From NCBI GenBank assembly GCA_002286855.1, contig NRSV01000040.1:2071-66070 (forward strand): DNA of 64,000 nucleotides. The letters run 5' to 3'. Each line of letters opens with the position of its first letter. The stretch's first letter is position 1. The notes below the pieces were generated by a model. That model was not told where the DNA came from. It worked only from the letters and a program-made list of their open reading frames with translations, and did no database searches. Shown here one piece after another: positions 59,056 through 64,000 of this stretch. The position numbers and the translations under genes were made by a program. Source of the DNA: Bipolaris cookei (Eukaryota; Ascomycota; Dothideomycetes; Pleosporales; Pleosporaceae).

Positions 59056-61831
59056 TCAATGTTTCCGCTTTTTTGACGGCCGCGCATTCTTTGCTCGCCG
59101 TTTCTCCTGTATTTTGCGGTTCTTGCGCACTGTATCCACATCACGAAGCTCACTCTTGCCCTTTCCATCCTTGAAGGCACCAATGCGCTTCTCCTGTGCT
59201 TCAGCCACCCGCTTCTTCTGCACATGATAATCATCGCGGTATCGGTCAGCTTGCTTCGGTGCCTTTTCCGATTTGTGCTTGTACCGAGGTGCGTTGTTGA
59301 AAGATGCCGATGGGCGGTTGGCGGCTTCCATCTCGCCCACCCTCGGCATCTTGACCTTGTTTGCTTTGCGCCAGTCGTCAAAACGACCGCTGCGGAAACT
59401 CGCCGCAATTTTTTGTCCACTCTCCCCACGAATCATCTTGGCTCCTTTGGACCCATCGTCGTCGTTGGTGCGGTTGACATACTTCTTTGACTTTTTGTCC
59501 CATCGCATCTTGGACTTGGCCGCGTCTGCGAAGCCTTGGATTTCGTCGTTGACCAGTGACATCTCTGCAGCTCTTGCTGCAGACACGAAGTTGGTGTTGC
59601 CAGCATCTCCACCGCTAACTCCATACGCCTTTTCTTCAGCCAAGTTCTCCTTGGGAGTATACGACATGAAGTAGTCGTCGTTCCTCCAGTTGTCTTGCTT
59701 GGACTTCTTCGAGGCTGGTTGTGACACTGACACTTCGAGCTCGTCAGAGTCAGAATCATAGACACCTTCTGCAACCTCTACTTCATCCTCAGAGGACATT
59801 TCCTCGTCATTTGCTTCTCTTGAAGAAGCATGAATAGTGTCCAGCTCATCATCACCTTTTTTGTTAGCCGCCTGTTTGGCTTTCTGACGCTCAACTTGCT
59901 CTCTTCTTTTGCGCATAATCTCAGCTGTTTCGCTATGGATCCCGCGTTTCCCAATTTCAAACACTGTTTCCGCGGGACGGAATGACTGGATCCTCGCGAG
60001 CATGTCTTCTTTCTCTCTTTGAGCGGTGTGTGCATCATTGCTAAAAAGCATGTGCGTTTCAGCAAAATTAGGAGACGCTGCTAGTTCTTTGGCGCGTACC
60101 ACGCTCTGTGCGCTTGCCTGGTTGCGTGTGCGTTGGTACTGTCGCTCACCCTTTTCAGCTACACTTAGTAAAAGCGCCAAATCTTCGTCCTCGCTGAGTT
60201 GTCTGTTGACTTGCTCCACAGAGCTTTCTACCTGCCACGGCGACAAACTCCCAACAACAAAATCATCTGCATAATTAGGCTCGTCACTCGACCTTCCCAA
60301 AAGTAGACGCTTGCCGAGAAAGAGCTGCAGATCTATGAGGTAGGGTAGGTCGACGTGTCTGCATAGACTGTATGCCCAACCTTTTCTTCCCGCACGTGCT
60401 GTTCGTCCGACTCGATGAACAAAAATCTTGGGTTGTGACGGAAAGTCATAATTTATGACATGGTTGATGTGAGGCATGTCGACACCACGCGCAGCAACGT
60501 CTGTGACGATAAGGATACGACTCAATCCAGTTCGGAAGTCTTGGATTTGCTCTTTTCGAGCAGTTTGATCGAGATTACCGTACACTGTAGAATATTAGTA
60601 TAAATCAGTAGAGAGCATATCATCTCACTCACCGTACGATATGGCATATCCTAGATTTCGAAGAAGGTTGGCTAGATACTCTACCCTGTGTTTCGTTGCA
60701 GCAAAGATGATGGTAGACTCTGCGACGGGTAGGTCTTTGACGAAGCCTTCACTACGCTTCCGCTTCTTGCTGGGCTTTTCGCTCTCTTCTCGGACCTTCT
60801 TTGCGGCATCAGTCTCACCTACGGGGGCTTTGATGACATTGTCCAGAAGGTATAGCAGAGCTCCATCTCGATCGCCCGACTTAATGGTAAAGTAAGCACT
60901 CTTGAGATCTGGCGAGATCTTGCTTTCTGCATCCAGGCGTATTAACTTGGGCTCTTGTAACCCTGCTCGGGCGAACTCCACGAGTGACTTTGGCAGTGTG
61001 GCACTGAACAAGAGCGTCTGCCTAGAGGCGGGGAGGGCGTAAAGAATTTCCGAGAGTTGGGCTGCAAAACCCATTTCGAACAACCGGTCGGCTTCGTCGA
61101 AAACAATGTACTTGACCGAGGACAGGTCGAGGCCCATCTCAACCTTGAGATGCAGGAAACGTCCCGGAGTGGCAATGATGATGTCGGGGTTTGTGGTCAT
61201 GGAGCTAAATTCTGCGGAATTGTTGGTATGCATCACACTGGCTCAGTGACTATGTATACGTACGTTCTTCAAGACTGTCACCACCAACGAGCAAGATGGT
61301 TCGTAAATCGGTACCACGACCTAGCTCCTTGACTACCTTGAGTGTTTGCAATGCAAGTTCGCGAGAGGGCGACATGATAATTCCTCGCGCGCCCACTTTT
61401 ACGGAGTGCGCCTTGAGTTTCTGGATCATAGGTATGACGAAAGCAGCCGTCTTTCCAGAACCAGTCCTAGCCATTCCCACCACATCCTCGCCCTGAAGCA
61501 TAAGTGGCACTGCCTTGCGCTGAATCGGAGTAGGGACCTTGAAGCCCTTTTGTGTGATAGCTTTTAGGAGGGCCGCATTTAGGCCCATGGCTTGGAACCC
61601 TCCACCCTTCTTGACCGACTTGCCTACGTTCGAGGCTTTGCGATTTGAAGCGGCCTGTTTCGCGGCAATGAAAGCCTCATCGTCGGATCCATCATCACTA
61701 CCAACGTCAAGATCCAAGCCCAGATCTGCGTTCAGGTCCGTCTCTTGCTGGATGTCATCACCGCCGGCTAGAGCATCGAAAATGTCGAACTCGGTTTCGG
61801 AGAGCGCCGGCGAGCTCGCTCGGGGGGCCAT
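59056..61831 (-). CDS. dbp10: ATP-dependent DEAD-box RNA helicase DBP10 (DDX54)
   Basis: Three exons, 61831-61264, 61211-60633 and 60584-59056, encode 891 residues. The family Q-motif GGGFQAMGLNAALLKAI and PTPIQRKAVPLML is followed by Walker A ARTGSGKT (GSGKT about 124-128), PSRELALQT, DEAD at about 228-231, SAT in LLFSATLPK and motif VI HRVGRTAR. Splicing rebuilds EEQFSSMTTNPD and YAISYVYGNLDQTARKEQ, supporting both introns. The C-terminal DBP10CT region is recognisable (AKSKMRWDKKSKKYVNR) and ends in a basic tail. DBP10 acts in nucleolar 60S ribosomal subunit assembly. It is divergent from RFA2, 242 bp away. Confidence 0.96.
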
Positions 61832-62073
61832 ATTTGGCTACTCGACTGTAGGGTTCCGGGACAACGGAGGTGAGCTTTTGCTCTGCTTGATGTTAGAAAG
61901 TCGCGCGTAGAGTCGCTCTTGGGAAAATTTCGAGCACGGACCTTCCGAAATCTTGGCAGCAGGGATGCTGTTGGAATAGCGTTCACGTGCCCCGCGATGA
62001 GGCAGGCGCGTCCGACGCGTTTTACCTCGAGTAGATTTGCTGCACACGGCGTCTCTCAACTTCAGTCAGCAGG
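61832..62073. promoter_or_regulatory. bidirectional promoter of DBP10 and RFA2 with an MluI box
   Basis: The 242 bp contain ACGCGT at 62015-62020, 54 bp before the RFA2 ATG, and an E-box CACGTG at 61984-61989. In yeasts ACGCGT is the MCB site of MBF, which drives S-phase genes including RPA subunits. No TATA box is evident. Confidence 0.65.
62015..62020 (+). promoter_or_regulatory. MCB-type (MluI cell-cycle box) site
   Basis: A perfect ACGCGT lies just upstream of RFA2. The S-phase role is established in yeasts and inferred here. Confidence 0.5.
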
Positions 62074-62998
62074 ATGAGTAAGTCCTCTATTTTCGAATGT
62101 TGCTAAGCATTCAGGCTAACCAATTCAGATTACAACAACTACGAAACCTCGTACACGTCCTATGGGGCTGGCGGCGGTGGTGGCGGAGGTGGCTTCATAC
62201 CAGGAGAGGGAGGCAGCACACAGAGTCCCGGCGGCCGGCGAGATCAAATCCAGGACTCGATACGCCCTGTTACCATTAAGCAGATACTAGACGCCCAAGG
62301 AGAGGCAGGGAACAACGACACCTTCAAAATTGATGGCACAGTAATCAGCCAGGTATACGACAGCCCCACGTTTGATATGTATGCTTGCGCTAACTTAAAG
62401 CCAGCTCACACTCGTCGGCCAAATACGTAACATATCTAACCAGACCACGAACACTACATATCGCCTCGATGACGGCACCGGAAGCATAGAGGTCAAACAA
62501 TGGGTCAATCCCGAAACAGTAGACCACAGCAGCCTCGCCAAGGCTAAGCTCATCGAAGGCGCATACTGCAGGGCATGGGGCAAGCTAAGGAGCTTCAATG
62601 ATCGCAAATCAGTCGGAGCGACAATCATCCGCCCAATCGAGGACATGAACGAAATCTCTTACCACATGCTCGAAGCAACGGCCATCCATCTCTACTTTAC
62701 GCGCGGCCCTCCTGGCCAGGCCGGCGGCGCCACAACTAATGGAGCAGGAAAACAGCAAGCGATAGAGGGAAGTCATGGCGGATACGAACTCGCAGGCTAC
62801 ACTCAAGCTGCGAAGAGGGTTTTCCACTTTTTGAGAGAAGTTGAACAATCGAATGAGGGCGTAAATCAGTACGAAATTGCCTCCAAGCTCGGTATCGACG
62901 CCGCAGACGTAGCAAAGGCGGGTGAGGATCTGTTGGCAGGTGGTCTGATATACACAACTCTTGACGACCAGACCTGGGCGATTCTCGAGGCCGACTAA
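62074..62998 (+). CDS. rfa2: replication protein A 32-kDa subunit (RFA2)
   Basis: Three exons, 62074-62077, 62129-62352 and 62405-62998, encode 273 residues. The first coding exon is only ATGA; the intron starts GTAAGT immediately after. Joined, the protein begins MNYNNYETSYTSYGAGGG, with the Ser/Thr/Gly-rich N-terminal phosphorylation region typical of RPA2. The OB-fold runs from IRPVTIKQILDAQ through LTLVGQIRNIS and TTYRLDDGTGSIEVKQWV to FNDRKSVGATIIRPI. A C-terminal winged helix follows (VNQYEIASKLGIDAADVAKA, then LIYTTLDDQTWAIL). RPA binds single-stranded DNA in replication and repair. The coding start is fixed by the tiny exon. Confidence 0.95.
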
Positions 62999-63152
62999 AC
63001 AGGACGTGAGGCTGTGATGAGATACTAGGTGAGGTGGACAAAGCTACGACATTCCGCCAGAGGGTATTTCAGCAAAAGCATAGGATTTATGAGAGCACTT
63101 ATGGCCTGTACTGAGTCAACCGTTACGTCTCATGCAAACATGTAAAGAAATC

Positions 63153-63856
63153 CTACTTCTCTGCATTTGTAGAGAGAAACAGCACACATGTTCCAACAAT
63201 GGCACACGATACCACCGTGAATATAACCTGCGTCTTCCATCCTGTTTGGACCAGTGCCCGGCGCCGACTGTACCGTGAGACGGTATTGATGTAATTAGCC
63301 AGCCCTGCAGCCATACATGTCAAGGATAAGACCCAGAAGACGATACCCAATGGTAAGGCGAAGCGCATCTCTGTAGCGCATGTTAGTGGGTATTTTCAGA
63401 CGAGAGTAGTTGTTTGCTAACCAAGTGGTGTTGGCTGTAACTTGAGATGGAAAGATAGCACAATGGCCACCGACACAATGGCCATGTACACGCTTAGTTT
63501 GAGCCACGCAAGAAATGCTGCCGAATCTATTAACCACTCTGACCCGTTTTCGATACAGACATTAATGGGAAACTCACTTCTCTCGTTGGCGGCATGATCC
63601 CGCGCATCCGAGGTGACGTTATCGAACAGTAGTACACCGCCCAACCACGGTGGTTCTTTGAAAGCCGTTCGGTCATAATCATTACTTCTACCGTACTAAT
63701 TAGAACATAAAGTCCGAATACAAAAGAAAATAGAGGGAAGAAGTACTGTTTAACCAAGATGGGTTTACTCCCAAAGATGTTGTAGAATGGTCGATACGGT
63801 TCGCGTAAGATGGACTCATCCGTAGCATCCATGCGCTCCAGGCTCCTGAAATCCAT
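63153..63856 (-). CDS. DUF202-family membrane protein
   Basis: Four exons, 63856-63769, 63655-63578, 63517-63422 and 63370-63153, keep frame and encode 159 residues. Splicing joins NVTSDARDHAANER to TFLAWLKLSVYMAIVSVAI, the DUF202 signature. Three hydrophobic helices follow: the first in that segment, then PLGIVFWVLSLTCMAAGLANYI and QVIFTVVSCAIVGTCVLFL. DUF202 is a small-membrane-protein domain also fused to vacuolar VTC proteins; its function is unknown. The first intron (113 bp) is the least certain: an unspliced reading gives a different hydrophobic stretch. The gene is convergent with RFA2, 154 bp between stops. Confidence 0.82.
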
Positions 63857-64000
63857 TGTGTCTGAACAAATGCGATCGCGCACACAACCCAGATCGATGA
63901 ACACGGCAAAACAAGTCCGGGCGAGAAATGATGTTGGAGACAATAGTAATTCCGGTTGCTTATTACCAGCACAGACCGGGCTCGGCATTAAGTAGCGGTA

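Noticed and set aside
1..64000. tRNA, rRNA or CRISPR features
   Set aside because: Reading intergenic regions for tRNA B-box-like sequence and regular spaced repeats gave none; CRISPR is not expected in a fungal nuclear genome.

Overview
This window is nuclear DNA of a filamentous ascomycete. The evidence is short introns (about 46-70 bp, mostly GT-AG with CTAAC/CTAAT-like branch sites), fungal-only families (CFEM, AzgA purine permease, Pth11/SAT4-like rhodopsin-fold proteins, Zn2Cys6 factor, GH105) and pogo/Fot-type transposons, one with RIP-like stop codons. The gene set resembles a plant-associated Dothideomycete (Pleosporales-like), but the sequence alone does not fix the genus. Exon boundaries below were read by eye, checked for frame continuity, and compared with family motifs from memory.

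Layout. 0-2.2 kb: a pogo-like transposon running off the left edge, then a CFEM GPI-type secreted protein. 4.7-6.3 kb: spliceosomal Prp46. 6.4-7.5 kb: a second pogo copy rearranged into a palindrome. 8.2-14.1 kb: a 1954-residue ZNFX1/Hrr1/SAD-3-type SF1 helicase with NFX1 and RZ zinc fingers. 14.7-15.7 kb: an SDR. 17.7-19.8 kb: an AzgA-type purine transporter with eight exons. 21.4-25.1 kb: a methyltransferase-like protein and a thioredoxin-fold AhpC/TSA-like protein. 26-38 kb: a secreted FAD oxidoreductase, a rhodopsin-fold membrane protein, a secreted GMC oxidoreductase and a second rhodopsin-fold protein.

38.5-45.6 kb is an accessory, transposon-rich block. It holds a GPI-like Ser/Ala-rich protein, a GH105 hydrolase and a small secreted protein, among two decayed pogo elements and two MITE-like palindromes. 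46.4-49.8 kb is a divergent pair, DBP4 and a DNAJC8/Spf31-like J protein. A Zn2Cys6 regulator (51.4-53.5 kb) sits beside a 5.6-kb gene-free stretch. 59-63 kb holds a second divergent pair, DBP10 and RFA2, with a perfect MluI-box near RFA2. A DUF202 membrane protein closes the window.

The most distinctive signal is the transposon set. Four pogo-like elements and one MITE all begin and end with ACGT beside TA. Several carry a doubled subterminal motif. The E1/E2 subfamily is packed with the palindrome CGTACG in all reading frames. One copy (E2) is a roughly 300-bp-arm foldback lying just upstream of the putative RNA-silencing helicase.
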